Part shown: positions 1 through 5,837 of the stretch, piece by piece
How positions within the stretch are numbered: position 1 is the first letter of the stretch
How the letters are laid out: each line of letters opens with the position of its first letter
Origin: Spirochaetaceae bacterium
GTDB taxonomy: Bacteria > Spirochaetota > Spirochaetia > Treponematales > Breznakiellaceae
NCBI GenBank assembly: GCA_031269165.1
Contig: JAISZQ010000329.1
Location: forward strand, 1 to 9,449
Direction of reading: 5' to 3'
Length of the DNA: 9,449 nt
The notes under the pieces: generated by a model
Told to the model about the DNA's origin: nothing
The model's database searches: none
Seen by the model: only the letters and a program-made list of their open reading frames with translations
Translations under genes and position numbers: made by a program

Positions 1-81
1 ATGGTTGAAGCAGACGTTCTCCGTGCGGTTCAACTTCCGGACGGGGAGGACACGCGCGTGGCGCGAATGGAAAATGGATAA
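1..81 (+). CDS. 3' end of an unidentified gene (partial)
   Basis: The window opens inside a probable gene; the product is not recognisable. Reading from base 1 gives a 26-residue tail ending ...RVARMENG at TAA 79-81. First codon positions are strongly G-rich and second positions AT-rich, a normal coding pattern. Reading from base 2 is also open, to a TAA at 116-118. It has very GC-rich third positions and a peptide (QTFSVRFNF) resembling an outer-membrane beta-strand, so the frame is not settled. I prefer the first because its stop falls at the same point of a repeat as the stop of the protease gene at the other end of the window. The ATG at base 1 is probably internal. Confidence 0.35.
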   Translation: MVEADVLRAVQLPDGEDTRVARMENG

Positions 82-180
82 TGTCGTGTTTTGGAGATGG
101 CGCGTTCCCTTCCTATAATTTTCTATTATCCATTTATCATTTTCAATTCCCCGGAGGGGTGGGGCAGCCCCCGCCAGGCC
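46..180 (+). repeat. Gene-end repeat, uninterrupted copy
   Basis: This stretch matches, block by block, the reverse complement of about 9165-8880 at the far end of the window. Shared blocks are a GCGCGAATGG start, ATGTCGTGTTT, CCCTTC, then TTATCCATTTATCATTTTC, and a GGGG..CAGCCCCC end. In both places the repeat starts inside the last codons of a gene and supplies its stop. The segment around 131-134 (CATT) is the intact equivalent of the site where the other copy carries a mobile element. Confidence 0.7.
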
Positions 181-237
181 GGAATGGGCTCGGAAGCGCC
201 TTTTTCGCCCGAATTCACGTTCTCGTCCGTGTTTCCA
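161..237 (+). repeat. Direct repeat, copy 1 of 2
   Basis: Aligns without gaps to 529-605, with 7 differences in the first 76 positions by my count. Shared motifs include GGGGCAGCCCCCGCC, GCCTTTTTCGCCC, AATTCACGTT and TCCGTGTTTCC. Open frames across it do not look like protein, and it overlaps the end of the gene-end repeat. Confidence 0.75.
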
Positions 238-241
238 CCCG

Positions 242-270
242 GCTAACCGGGGGCTTTGCCCCCGGTTAGC
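242..270. other. Perfect 13-bp hairpin
   Basis: GCTAACCGGGGGC at 242-254 and its exact reverse complement at 258-270 are separated by a TTT loop. It has no T-rich tail, so it is not a clear intrinsic terminator. It lies downstream of the first partial gene and between repeats, and may be a remnant of a mobile palindrome. Confidence 0.6.
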
Positions 271-285
271 GGACAAAGGTGGTGT

Positions 286-358
286 GACAGGCAGCCTCTA
301 CAACGCCGTCCTGAGACGGCGGGCCATCGTTGGCCGATGGCCTTGGGAGAGGCCTGTC
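286..358 (+). other. Branched inverted-repeat structure
   Basis: A 7-bp outer stem (GACAGGC 286-292 with GCCTGTC 352-358) encloses two perfect hairpins: GCCGTC-CTGA-GACGGC at 305-320 and an 8-bp stem, GGCCATCG with CGATGGCC, at 322-342. The whole can fold as a three-way junction. It has no T-arm or anticodon arm like a tRNA. The function is unknown; it could be a structured RNA or a decayed repeat. Confidence 0.35.
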
Positions 359-528
359 CGCACCGCCGGGGAAAAGGCGAAAAAGAAGCGAATTTCGGGC
401 CGTTTCCGGTGTACCGGGGCGGGAAAACACGGATAAACGCGGCGCACGGCGAGGAAAAACGGAAAAAAAGGCGTTGGAGAGACGGTTTTCGCGCAAATAT
501 CGTGGCTGAGGGCTGTCCCCGCCCGCTT

Positions 529-605
529 GGGGCAGCCCCCGCCTGGCTGGAATGGGTTCGGAAGTGCCTTTTTCGCCCCAATTCACGTTTTCCTCCGTGT
601 TTCCC
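529..605 (+). repeat. Direct repeat, copy 2 of 2
   Basis: Second copy of the unit at 161-237, offset 368 bp, ungapped. The 240-528 stretch between the copies shows no convincing gene. It contains CACGGA/AAACACGG-like words that resemble decayed forms of the same repeat. Confidence 0.75.
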
Positions 606-833
606 CTTTTCCGAAACTCCACACCTTGATCCCGCCGTGATCCGGGGGCGGGGCATCCGTCAGGATGCCGGGCATCTTTGATGCCTTCGGGGGATGGGGG
701 CGTTACGGGGGCGGGCCCCCGTAGAGGGGGATAGCGGAGGACGGCTCAAACTATTGCGGGGGTATACCCCGCAATGGTTTGAGCCGTCCGTAGCGAAGGG
801 GGAGACTTCCCCCTCTTCCCAGACCCTATCCCC
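604..833 (+). repeat. GC-rich repeat cassette, copy R1 (degenerate ends)
   Basis: Carries the cassette core in order: GCCGTGATCCGGGGG, GGGGGCGTTACGGGGG, CCCCCGTAGAGGGGG, TAGCGGAGGAC, a hairpin slot, then AGCGAAGGGGGAG and CTTCCCCC. An extra segment of about 49 bp, with its own GGCATCC/GGATGCC hairpin, splits the left part near 648-696. The terminal inverted repeats seen in the 8922-9075 copy are only vaguely preserved (TTCCGAAACTCC at left, AGTTTGAACC at right), so this is an old copy. Confidence 0.7.
739..789. repeat. 23-bp-arm palindrome in the R1 slot
   Basis: Arms 739-761 and 767-789 are complementary over 23 positions with one difference that still allows a G-T pair; the spacer is GTATA. 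The central part (CTCAAAC-ATTGCGGGG) recurs at 7685-7724 in another cassette copy. The arms could form a very stable hairpin or cruciform. Confidence 0.85.
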
Positions 834-965
834 AGTTTGAACCATGCCGGGACACGAGGGAACAACGCTACCGACAGGCGGCACGTAACCGACGTATCGG
901 CACGCTATCATAAAAGCAATGGTACGGTGTCGGTAAACGAGGAAATCTGTTACACTGTCATTGTT
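834..965 (+). promoter_or_regulatory. Leader/promoter region of the nadD operon (tentative)
   Basis: This is the only non-repeat DNA before the operon. It holds an 8-bp inverted repeat (TACCGACA 869-876 with TGTCGGTA 928-935) enclosing a small CCGA-CGTA-TCGG hairpin at 889-900, and a TATCAT box at 906-911 that could be a -10 element. I see no good -35. GAGGA at 939-943 is too far (22 nt) from the TTG start to be a normal ribosome binding site. The promoter is inferred from position more than from motif quality. Confidence 0.3.
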
Positions 966-2108
966 TTGAAAATTGCAATATTGGGCGGCAGTTTTAACCC
1001 GGTGCATAAGGGGCATATTTTTCTCGCCGAGACGGTTATCGAGACGCTGGGCTATGGGCTTGTCGTGCTGGTGCCGGCGTATATCTCGCCGTTTAAGCAG
1101 GGGGTGCCGGAAGACCGGGACGCGCTGAAGCGGCAGGCGGAGGAACGGCTGTCGTTGTTGCTTGCGGCGGTTGAGGGGAAGCGGCGGCTCACGGTGGACG
1201 ACTGCGAATTCGCCCGCGAGGGGGTTTCCTATACGATTGACACGATCGGCGACATCGTCGAACGGTATCGGCCCGACGGGAAACCGGGGCTTATTATCGG
1301 GGACGATCTTGCGCGGGATTTCCCCCGGTGGCGGCGGGCTCGGGACATTGCCGGGTGTTGCGACCTTATCGTGGCGAACCGGACGGGCGACGGCGCGGAG
1401 ATTCCGTTTGTGCATACGAGGCTGGGCAACGTGGTGATGCCGGTTTCATCGAGTATGGTGCGGGAAAAAATGGCGAAGGGGGAAGACTGGCGGGATTGGG
1501 TGCCGGAAGGGGTTGCGCCGCCTGAACCCGGCATTTCCGGCGACGTATCAGGTGATCTATCCCGCAATATATTGCGCCGTATCGAGCGGGAAGTCCGGGG
1601 GATGTTGCCGTTGGGGCGATTTCTCCATTCCCGAAATGTTGCGCTTATGGCCTGCACGCTGGCGGCGCGGTTTGGACTGGACGAAGACGATGCTTTTCTG
1701 GCCGGGATCGCCCACGACATGGCGAAGGGATTATCCACCCCACTGGGGCACGGGGAGATGGCGGCGGAGATGCTCAGGGATTCGTTCGGCGTTACCAACA
1801 GCGAAGTGCTTGAAGCGGTACGTTGGCATACCGAGGGGAAAGTGGGGATGGGCGATCTCGCAAAAATCGTGTATATTGCCGACAAGATTGAGCCCCGGCG
1901 GAAAACGGTGGATCCCCGCCTTCGGGAACTCGGTAAGACGGCTCCGCTGGACGCGCTTTTTACGGAGGTTGTTCGGGGGACGCACGACTATCTGGAACGG
2001 AAAGGGGTCGTGATCTCCGAAAACGCGCGGCGGTTACTCCAACATCTTGAAACGAAAACCTTGCAAAAGGCGGAAATCGGACATGAAAAGAAAAACGCAC
2101 GCGGTTAA
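966..2108 (+). CDS. nadD: NadD-YqeK fusion: nicotinate-mononucleotide adenylyltransferase plus HD-domain phosphohydrolase
   Basis: Residues 1 to about 190 are a NadD domain: GGSFNPVHKGH at 7-17 (nucleotide binding, with the HxGH-type motif), SYTIDT, LIIGDDL, and SSSMVR at 161-166. NadD transfers AMP from ATP to nicotinate mononucleotide in NAD synthesis. Residues about 205-380 are a YqeK-type HD domain with H221, H250-D251, H262, H288 and D306 (ADKIEPRRK) as likely metal ligands; YqeK proteins cleave diadenosine tetraphosphate. The segment between HDMAKG and GHGEMAA is about 20 residues shorter than in typical YqeK. I chose TTG 966 because it gives MKIAILGGSF, the family's usual N-terminus; upstream in-frame sequence has no family similarity. 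A GTG at 927 is the alternative. First gene of a three-gene operon; its end overlaps the next gene by 26 bp. Confidence 0.92.
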   Translation: MKIAILGGSFNPVHKGHIFLAETVIETLGYGLVVLVPAYISPFKQGVPEDRDALKRQAEERLSLLLAAVEGKRRLTVDDCEFAREGVSYTIDTIGDIVERYRPDGKPGLIIGDDLARDFPRWRRARDIAGCCDLIVANRTGDGAEIPFVHTRLGNVVMPVSSSMVREKMAKGEDWRDWVPEGVAPPEPGISGDVSGDLSRNILRRIEREVRGMLPLGRFLHSRNVALMACTLAARFGLDEDDAFLAGIAHDMAKGLSTPLGHGEMAAEMLRDSFGVTNSEVLEAVRWHTEGKVGMGDLAKIVYIADKIEPRRKTVDPRLRELGKTAPLDALFTEVVRGTHDYLERKGVVISENARRLLQHLETKTLQKAEIGHEKKNARG

Positions 2109-3312
2109 ACAAAGCAGTAGCGGCCTTCTCCTTGCCGGTATACTCGTACTTGTCGTGGGCGGCATCGCGGGCGGGTATTTCCTTGTCCGCAGTACGACGC
2201 TGGAGGACGCGCTGTCAGGAGACCGCATTACCAGCGCCCTGTTCATCATCGAAAACGGCGGCAAACCATTCGGCACCTATGTGTTTTTCTGTTATCCAAG
2301 CACAAGGCGCGGCGCGTTGTTTGCCATTCCGCAGAATGTCGGGCTCATCATACGGACGCTGAACCGTGTTGACCGCATCGACTCGGTCTATGACCCTGCC
2401 CGGCCTGAAATCTATCGGCGCGAGGTCGAGCGGCTTCTGGGAATAACCGTGCCCTATCTGGTGGTGATCAATATGGAAGGGCTTTGTTCCCTTGTCGATC
2501 TGATAGAAGGGGTCGAGCTCAACATTCCCGAAGCGGTTGCCGGCTTTCACCAAGATCCCCCGGTATTGCTGCCCTCGGGACGGGTAGTCCTTGACGGAAA
2601 CAAGGTGCAAGCCTACCTCGGTTACAACGCGCCCGATGACGATGTTGAGCAAATACTGCTCAAACGGGAACGTTTTTTCCTCGGCCTGATAAAAAGAATC
2701 GGGGAAAAACAGGCGCTTCTTTCCAATCCGGGGTTCAAGAAATATTTCTATGCCTCGCTCAGAACGACGATGTCCCCGCATACCATCGACCGGCTCTTTG
2801 AAACGCTGACCCATATCGACATAGCGAGGGTAACAACGCAGACGGTCAGCGGCAATTACCGGGATGTGTCGGGAGAACGGCTGTTGTTTCCCTACTACGA
2901 CGGCAACCTTATCAAGGATATTGTAAGCGAGGCCTTAAGCGGACTCACCCGCATCTCCGACTCGGTAACAGGCGACCGGGTGTTCACCGTCGAGGTGCTG
3001 AACGGGACCTCCACGACGGGGCTTGCCGGGCGGACGGCTGAACTTCTTCGCGGTTTCGGCTATGATGTGATCAACGTCGGCAACGCCGACGGCACGCAGT
3101 ATGACAAGACGATAGTCGTGGACCGGTCAGGCACGGCGGAATTCGGCCGTCTTTTCGCCGATATTATTCGTTGTGAAACGATACGGGTTGAGTCGTACGA
3201 TGGCGATATTGACGATGAGGGCATCGGCATGACCGAGGAGGATACCGGTTATGAGGCGGATTTTACACTGATACTGGGACGGGATTTTAATGGACGCTAT
3301 GTTAATCAATGA
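2083..3312 (+). CDS. Membrane-anchored LCP (LytR-CpsA-Psr)-like protein with LytR C-terminal domain
   Basis: A 409-residue protein: short basic N-terminus, one transmembrane helix at about 14-35, a divergent LCP fold at about 48-206 (LLGITVPYLVVINMEGL, then SLVDLIEGVELNIPE), and a LytR_C domain at about 299-400 (VEVLNGTSTTGLAGRTAELL, ending DFTLILGRD). Active LCP enzymes attach glycopolymers to the wall using conserved Arg and Asp residues. Here the usual IPRD motif reads IPQN (82-85) and the usual AYVRYR region reads AYLGYN (177-182), so phosphotransferase activity is doubtful. This fits spirochaetes, which are not known to carry teichoic acids. I chose ATG 2083 (after AAAGG at 2066-2070) over an upstream TTG at 2047. 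It overlaps the genes on both sides, suggesting translational coupling. The exact role is unknown. Confidence 0.85.
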   Translation: MKRKTHAVKQSSSGLLLAGILVLVVGGIAGGYFLVRSTTLEDALSGDRITSALFIIENGGKPFGTYVFFCYPSTRRGALFAIPQNVGLIIRTLNRVDRIDSVYDPARPEIYRREVERLLGITVPYLVVINMEGLCSLVDLIEGVELNIPEAVAGFHQDPPVLLPSGRVVLDGNKVQAYLGYNAPDDDVEQILLKRERFFLGLIKRIGEKQALLSNPGFKKYFYASLRTTMSPHTIDRLFETLTHIDIARVTTQTVSGNYRDVSGERLLFPYYDGNLIKDIVSEALSGLTRISDSVTGDRVFTVEVLNGTSTTGLAGRTAELLRGFGYDVINVGNADGTQYDKTIVVDRSGTAEFGRLFADIIRCETIRVESYDGDIDDEGIGMTEEDTGYEADFTLILGRDFNGRYVNQ

Positions 3313-3664
3313 TGGGGAAAAAATTGCGGGCGGCATCACACGCCTGCTTGCGGAACACAAGGCCGTTGACCCGGTAACGCTTGATCTGCGCCGGTTCAAC
3401 CTGTGGACAGATTTCTTTGTCGTGGCGGGCGTAACGAGCGCGGCCCATCTCGAGGGCCTTAAACGCCACATCGAGGAATGGGCAGACGAAAATCACATCG
3501 CCTTTCGCCGCGGAAGCCGCCGCAGTGTCGGCCGGGGACCATCCGGCGGCGCCCCCGGGGAACCGAGCCCGCTCTGGGACATCGTTGACATGGGCAATGT
3601 CGTTGTCCACCTCATGTCGAAAGAAGCGCGGGAATTCTACGAGTTGGAGAAACTCTGGCTCTGA
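3290..3664 (+). CDS. rsfS: Ribosome silencing factor RsfS (Iojap family)
   Basis: A 124-residue protein with the family signature: LDLRRFNLWTDFFVVAGV (31-48), the central AHLEGLKRHIEEW stretch, and the C-terminal block MGNVVVHLM then EAREFYELEKLW. RsfS binds ribosomal protein uL14 and blocks joining of the subunits when nutrients are scarce. Between RRGS (73-76) and PLWDIVD (94-100) it has a Gly/Pro/Arg-rich loop, longer than usual there. The start at 3290 overlaps the previous gene by 23 bp; GGGA about 10 bases upstream could be its ribosome binding site, and ATG 3299 is the alternative. Its place downstream of nadD is the common arrangement in bacteria. Confidence 0.95.
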   Translation: MDAMLINDGEKIAGGITRLLAEHKAVDPVTLDLRRFNLWTDFFVVAGVTSAAHLEGLKRHIEEWADENHIAFRRGSRRSVGRGPSGGAPGEPSPLWDIVDMGNVVVHLMSKEAREFYELEKLWL

Positions 3665-3700
3665 GCGGGATTAAAAACCCCCGGCCTTTGGCCCGCAATA

Positions 3701-3724
3701 CCTGCGCCCCGCAGGGGCTTTCCT
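3701..3724 (+). terminator. Possible terminator of the nadD-rsfS operon
   Basis: A short GC hairpin (GCCCC-GCA-GGGGC, 3706-3718, or CCTGC/GCAGG in another register) is followed by TTTCCTT, about 40 bases after the rsfS stop. The stem is short and the T-run interrupted, so this is tentative; the repeat hairpins downstream could also stop transcription. Confidence 0.35.
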
Positions 3725-3790
3725 TGGGCGTGTCGCACCGTGAACGACTATCGGGCCCCCTTCGGGGGCAGAACGCATCCCATTAAGAGG

Positions 3791-3871
3791 AGGGGGAAGT
3801 CTCCCCCTCGCTCCAGCCGCTTCGCGTCTTACGCTACCCCCTCTGCGGGGGAGTTCCCCCGCAACGCCCCC
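3791..3871 (-). repeat. GC-rich repeat cassette, copy R3 (partial)
   Basis: Reverse-strand copy of the cassette core: GGGGGCGTTGCGGGGG, then CCCCCGCAGAGGGGG, TAGCGTAAGAC, a minimal slot (GCGAAGC), and GGCTGGAGCGAGGGGG, ending in GGGGGAGACTTCCCCC. It has no long palindrome in the slot and no visible terminal inverted repeats. The preceding 3725-3790 contains another hairpin (GCCCCC-TTC-GGGGGC) and nothing else I recognise. Confidence 0.65.
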
Positions 3872-3913
3872 CGTCATCGCGGGCAACTCCCCCGTCATTG
3901 CGAGCGAGCCCCT

Positions 3914-3997
3914 CGTCATTGCGAGCGAAGCGAAGCAATCCAGTGTGAGGGCCTCCCCCGGCTGGATTGCTTCGTCGCTTCGCTCCTCGCAATGACG
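3914..3997. repeat. Hairpin unit 1
   Basis: The left arm (CGTCATTGCGAG...GCAATCCAG) and right arm (CTGGATTGC...CTCGCAATGACG) are complementary apart from small insertions; the loop is about TGTGAGGGCCTCCCCCGG. Confidence 0.85.
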
Positions 3998-4051
3998 GTG
4001 CGTCGTTGCGTCCGTCACCCACGTCATTGCGAGCGAAGCGCGGCAATCCAG
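3981..4051. repeat. 71-bp exact direct repeat, copy 1 (copy 2 at 4283-4353)
   Basis: These 71 bases recur identically 302 bp downstream. They span the right end of one hairpin unit, a unique-looking spacer GTGCGTCGTTGCGTCCGTCA, and the left arm of the next. Exact identity implies a recent segmental duplication or gene-conversion event inside the cluster. Confidence 0.9.
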
Positions 4052-4100
4052 AGGGCACGCCCCTCGACTGGATTGCTTCACCCTTCGGGTTCGCAATGAC
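4022..4100. repeat. Hairpin unit 2
   Basis: Same palindrome family. The right arm ends CACCCTTCGGGTTCGCAATG, a variant differing from the other three units. Confidence 0.85.
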
Positions 4101-4173
4101 AACACCCCCCGTCATCGCGGGCGAGCCCCCCGTCATCGCGGGCGAGCCCCCCGTCATTGCGAGCGAGCCCCCT

Positions 4174-4273
4174 CGTCATTGCGAGCGAAGCGAAGCAATC
4201 CAGTGAAGGGCCTTCCCCGTCTGGATTGCTTCGTCGCTATTGGCAACCGTGTTGCCGCCTCCTCGCAATGACG
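4174..4273. repeat. Hairpin unit 3, right arm interrupted
   Basis: As unit 1, but the right arm carries an extra segment with its own hairpin, GGCAAC-CGT-GTTGCC, after GTCGCT. An extra partial right end (CTCCTCGCAATGACG) follows at about 4285-4299. Confidence 0.8.
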
Positions 4274-4282
4274 AGGCCGCCC

Positions 4283-4353
4283 CGCTCCTCGCAATGACGG
4301 TGCGTCGTTGCGTCCGTCACCCACGTCATTGCGAGCGAAGCGCGGCAATCCAG
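4283..4353. repeat. 71-bp exact direct repeat, copy 2
   Basis: Identical to 3981-4051. The identity ends exactly where the loop sequences of units 2 and 4 begin to differ. Confidence 0.9.
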
Positions 4354-4404
4354 GGAGAACGCCCCCGTCTGGATTGCTTCGTCGCTTCGCTCCTCGCAAT
4401 GACG
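4324..4404. repeat. Hairpin unit 4
   Basis: Left arm as in unit 2 (GCGAAGCGCGGCAATCCAG), right arm as in unit 1. It ends 10 bp before the 23-bp array. Confidence 0.85.
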
Positions 4405-4414
4405 AGGCCGCCCC

Positions 4415-4713
4415 GCCGAGGAACCAACCGGTTCCCCACTTAGGAACCAACCGGTTCCCCGCCTAGTTATCGATACATAACAGGCCCTGTTATCGATGCA
4501 TAACGGCCTTAGGCGCGTATACGGAACAGCCTTAGGAACCGACCGGTTCCAGCCTTAGGAACCGATGGGTTCCAGCCTTAGGAACCGATAGGTTCCAGCC
4601 TTAGGAACCGATGGGTTCCAGCCTTAGGAACCGATAGGTTCCAGCCTTAGGAACCGATAGGTTCCAGCCTTAGGAACCGATGGGTTCCCCGCTTAGTTAT
4701 CGATACATAACAG
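4415..4713. repeat. Tandem array: 13 units of 23 bp, each with a central palindrome
   Basis: From 4415 to 4713 the sequence divides exactly into 13 units of 23 bp. The common layout is CCTTA, a 16-bp inverted repeat, then CA or CC and a linker base. Units 1, 2 and 6-12 have arms GGAACC/GGTTCC around four variable bases (AACC, GACC, GATG or GATA). Units 3, 4 and 13 have a different pair, GTTAT/ATAAC, around CGATAC or CGATGC. Unit 5 (4507-4529) has lost the arms and keeps CGTATACG. The period is not a multiple of three, so it is not coding. There are no spacers, so it is not a CRISPR. It ends 42 bp from the murG stop, in the convergent gap. Confidence 0.93.
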
Positions 4714-4732
4714 CCCTTATATAACAAACATC

Positions 4733-4747
4733 TCCCCAAAAAGGGGA
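4733..4747 (-). terminator. Possible murG terminator
   Basis: TCCCC-N5-GGGGA hairpin starting nine bases past the murG stop. On the minus strand it is followed by GATGTTTGTT. The stem is short and the tail weak. Confidence 0.35.
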
Positions 4748-4755
4748 AAATAGGT

Positions 4756-5835
4756 CTACAAGATGCCGTGTATGAGGGCGCAGATGGCGTCCACGGCGTT
4801 TATGCGGCCGATTTGGGCGGCGGCTTCCGCCATGTCCGCGATGGCGCGCCCTTCGCCCGCAAGCCGGGTTATTTTTGCGCGGAGTTGTTCGGCATCCGGG
4901 TGAATGAGGACGGCCGCCGCGCCTTTTTGTTCAAAGAAGCGGGCGTTTTCCACTTGGTCGCCGCGCGTGCCGCTTCCGGCCAGCGGAACGAGGAGGAGGG
5001 CCTTCCCGCAGACGGCGCTTTCCCAGATGGTACCGGCCCCGGAGCGGCCCAAAACGAGATGTGCCGCGGCCAACACGTCGGGCATTTCCGCGCCGATGTA
5101 GGCGTAGGGACGGTATCGGCCGCTTCGCCGTTGTTCAGCCGCTTCAAAATCCGCTTTTCCCGTCTGATGAACAACGACAAAATGCGTGGTCAAGACGGGC
5201 AATGTCTCGCGTACCAGATCGTTGACTTCTTTCGCGCCCTGGCTTCCGCCGAGCACGAGCAAGATTTTTTCCGTTTCCGGCACCCCCAAGAACGCGAACC
5301 CCCGCCGCGCGTCCGCCGTCCTGAATTCGTCGCGTACCGGGTTGCCGGTAGCGAGCGTTTTCGCTTGGGTCCTCCGCGCAAAAAACGTTGCGCTCTCCTC
5401 GTAACTGAGGCAGATTTTGTCGGCGAAAAAGGCGTTTATCCGGGTCGCGAGCCCCGGTGAATAATCGGATTCGTGGGTTATGAGCGGAATTTTCAGAGAC
5501 CATGCGGCGGCGCAGGGGGGGACGCTGGCAAACCCGCCTTTTGAAAAGAGGACGGCGGGCTTTTCTCTTTTTAAGATGCTTCTTGCCTGAAAAAACCCGG
5601 CCGCGATGTTGAAGAGGTCGAGCATGTTTTTGAACGAAAAATAACGCCTCAGTTTGCCCGACCGGACCGCGAAAAAGGTGATTCCCGCCGCTTCGACGAT
5701 GGTGCGGTCGAGCGGAGAATGCGAGCCGATCCAGATGATCCTCACGTTGCCGATCAATTTCAGCGACGATGCCACGGCAAGACCCGGATAGATATGGCCG
5801 CCAGTTCCGCCGCCTGAAAACGCGATACACTTCAT
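4756..5835 (-). CDS. murG: UDP-N-acetylglucosamine:undecaprenyl-PP-MurNAc-pentapeptide GlcNAc transferase
   Basis: A 359-residue, full-length MurG, which adds GlcNAc to lipid I to make lipid II at the inner face of the cytoplasmic membrane. Visible motifs: GGGTGGHIYPG (8-18), the acceptor-side glycine loop; SKGGFAS (98-104); HESD (121-124), where most MurGs have HEQN; TGNPVR (163-168); GGSQGA (196-201); SGAGTIWE (265-272), with the Glu that usually binds the UDP-GlcNAc ribose; and GDQVENA (292-298). ATG 5835 gives the expected N-terminus, but the bases just upstream on the minus strand are CCCCCCTTAAGCC. They belong to a repeat cassette and offer no Shine-Dalgarno sequence. It stands alone rather than in a dcw cluster; rlpA lies upstream on the same strand, about 300 bp away. 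Confidence 0.97.
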   Translation of the reverse strand: MKCIAFSGGGTGGHIYPGLAVASSLKLIGNVRIIWIGSHSPLDRTIVEAAGITFFAVRSGKLRRYFSFKNMLDLFNIAAGFFQARSILKREKPAVLFSKGGFASVPPCAAAWSLKIPLITHESDYSPGLATRINAFFADKICLSYEESATFFARRTQAKTLATGNPVRDEFRTADARRGFAFLGVPETEKILLVLGGSQGAKEVNDLVRETLPVLTTHFVVVHQTGKADFEAAEQRRSGRYRPYAYIGAEMPDVLAAAHLVLGRSGAGTIWESAVCGKALLLVPLAGSGTRGDQVENARFFEQKGAAAVLIHPDAEQLRAKITRLAGEGRAIADMAEAAAQIGRINAVDAICALIHGIL

Positions 5836-5837
5836 GG

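Larger units (their letters stand above)
3873..4404. repeat. Cluster of CGTCATTGCGAG palindromic repeats
   Basis: Four full hairpin units (3914-3997, 4022-4100, 4174-4273, 4324-4404) each begin with CGTCATTGCGAGCGAAGCG and end with the complementary CTCGCAATGACG-type arm. Truncated units of the first 15 or so bases precede units 1 and 3 as ladders of 21-22 bp period (starts at 3873, 3894, 3915 and 4111, 4132, 4153, 4175). I recognise this motif as one that recurs in many unrelated bacterial genomes. All six frames through it are artefacts of repetition. It fills the space between two convergent transcription units. Confidence 0.9.

Noticed and set aside
91..119. TTGGAG-17-TATAAT promoter-like match on the plus strand
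   Set aside because: The -35 is poor, the box lies in an AT-rich part of a repeat, the other copy has TATCAT at the equivalent place, and no gene follows for 850 bp.
286..358. tRNA gene
   Set aside because: It has a 7-bp outer stem and hairpins but no T-arm consensus, no anticodon loop and no CCA context.
243..681. Long open frames on both strands over 243-681
   Set aside because: They overlap repeats and hairpins, oppose each other, are rich in Arg/Pro/Gly and have no recognisable domain; GC-rich DNA with few stops explains them.
837..965. Upstream extension of NadD from ATG-like codons
   Set aside because: No family similarity before MKIAILGG, and the region has leader-like inverted repeats.
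660..1415. 251-residue minus-strand frame opposite nadD
   Set aside because: Antisense shadow of NadD running into a repeat cassette.
3671..4450. Several frames of 67-144 residues through the CATTGCGAG cluster
   Set aside because: Peptides are tandem translations of the repeat (HCERSEAIQ, FARND and similar).
4415..4713. CRISPR array
   Set aside because: Units are contiguous with no unique spacers, each unit is itself a palindrome, and no cas genes are present.
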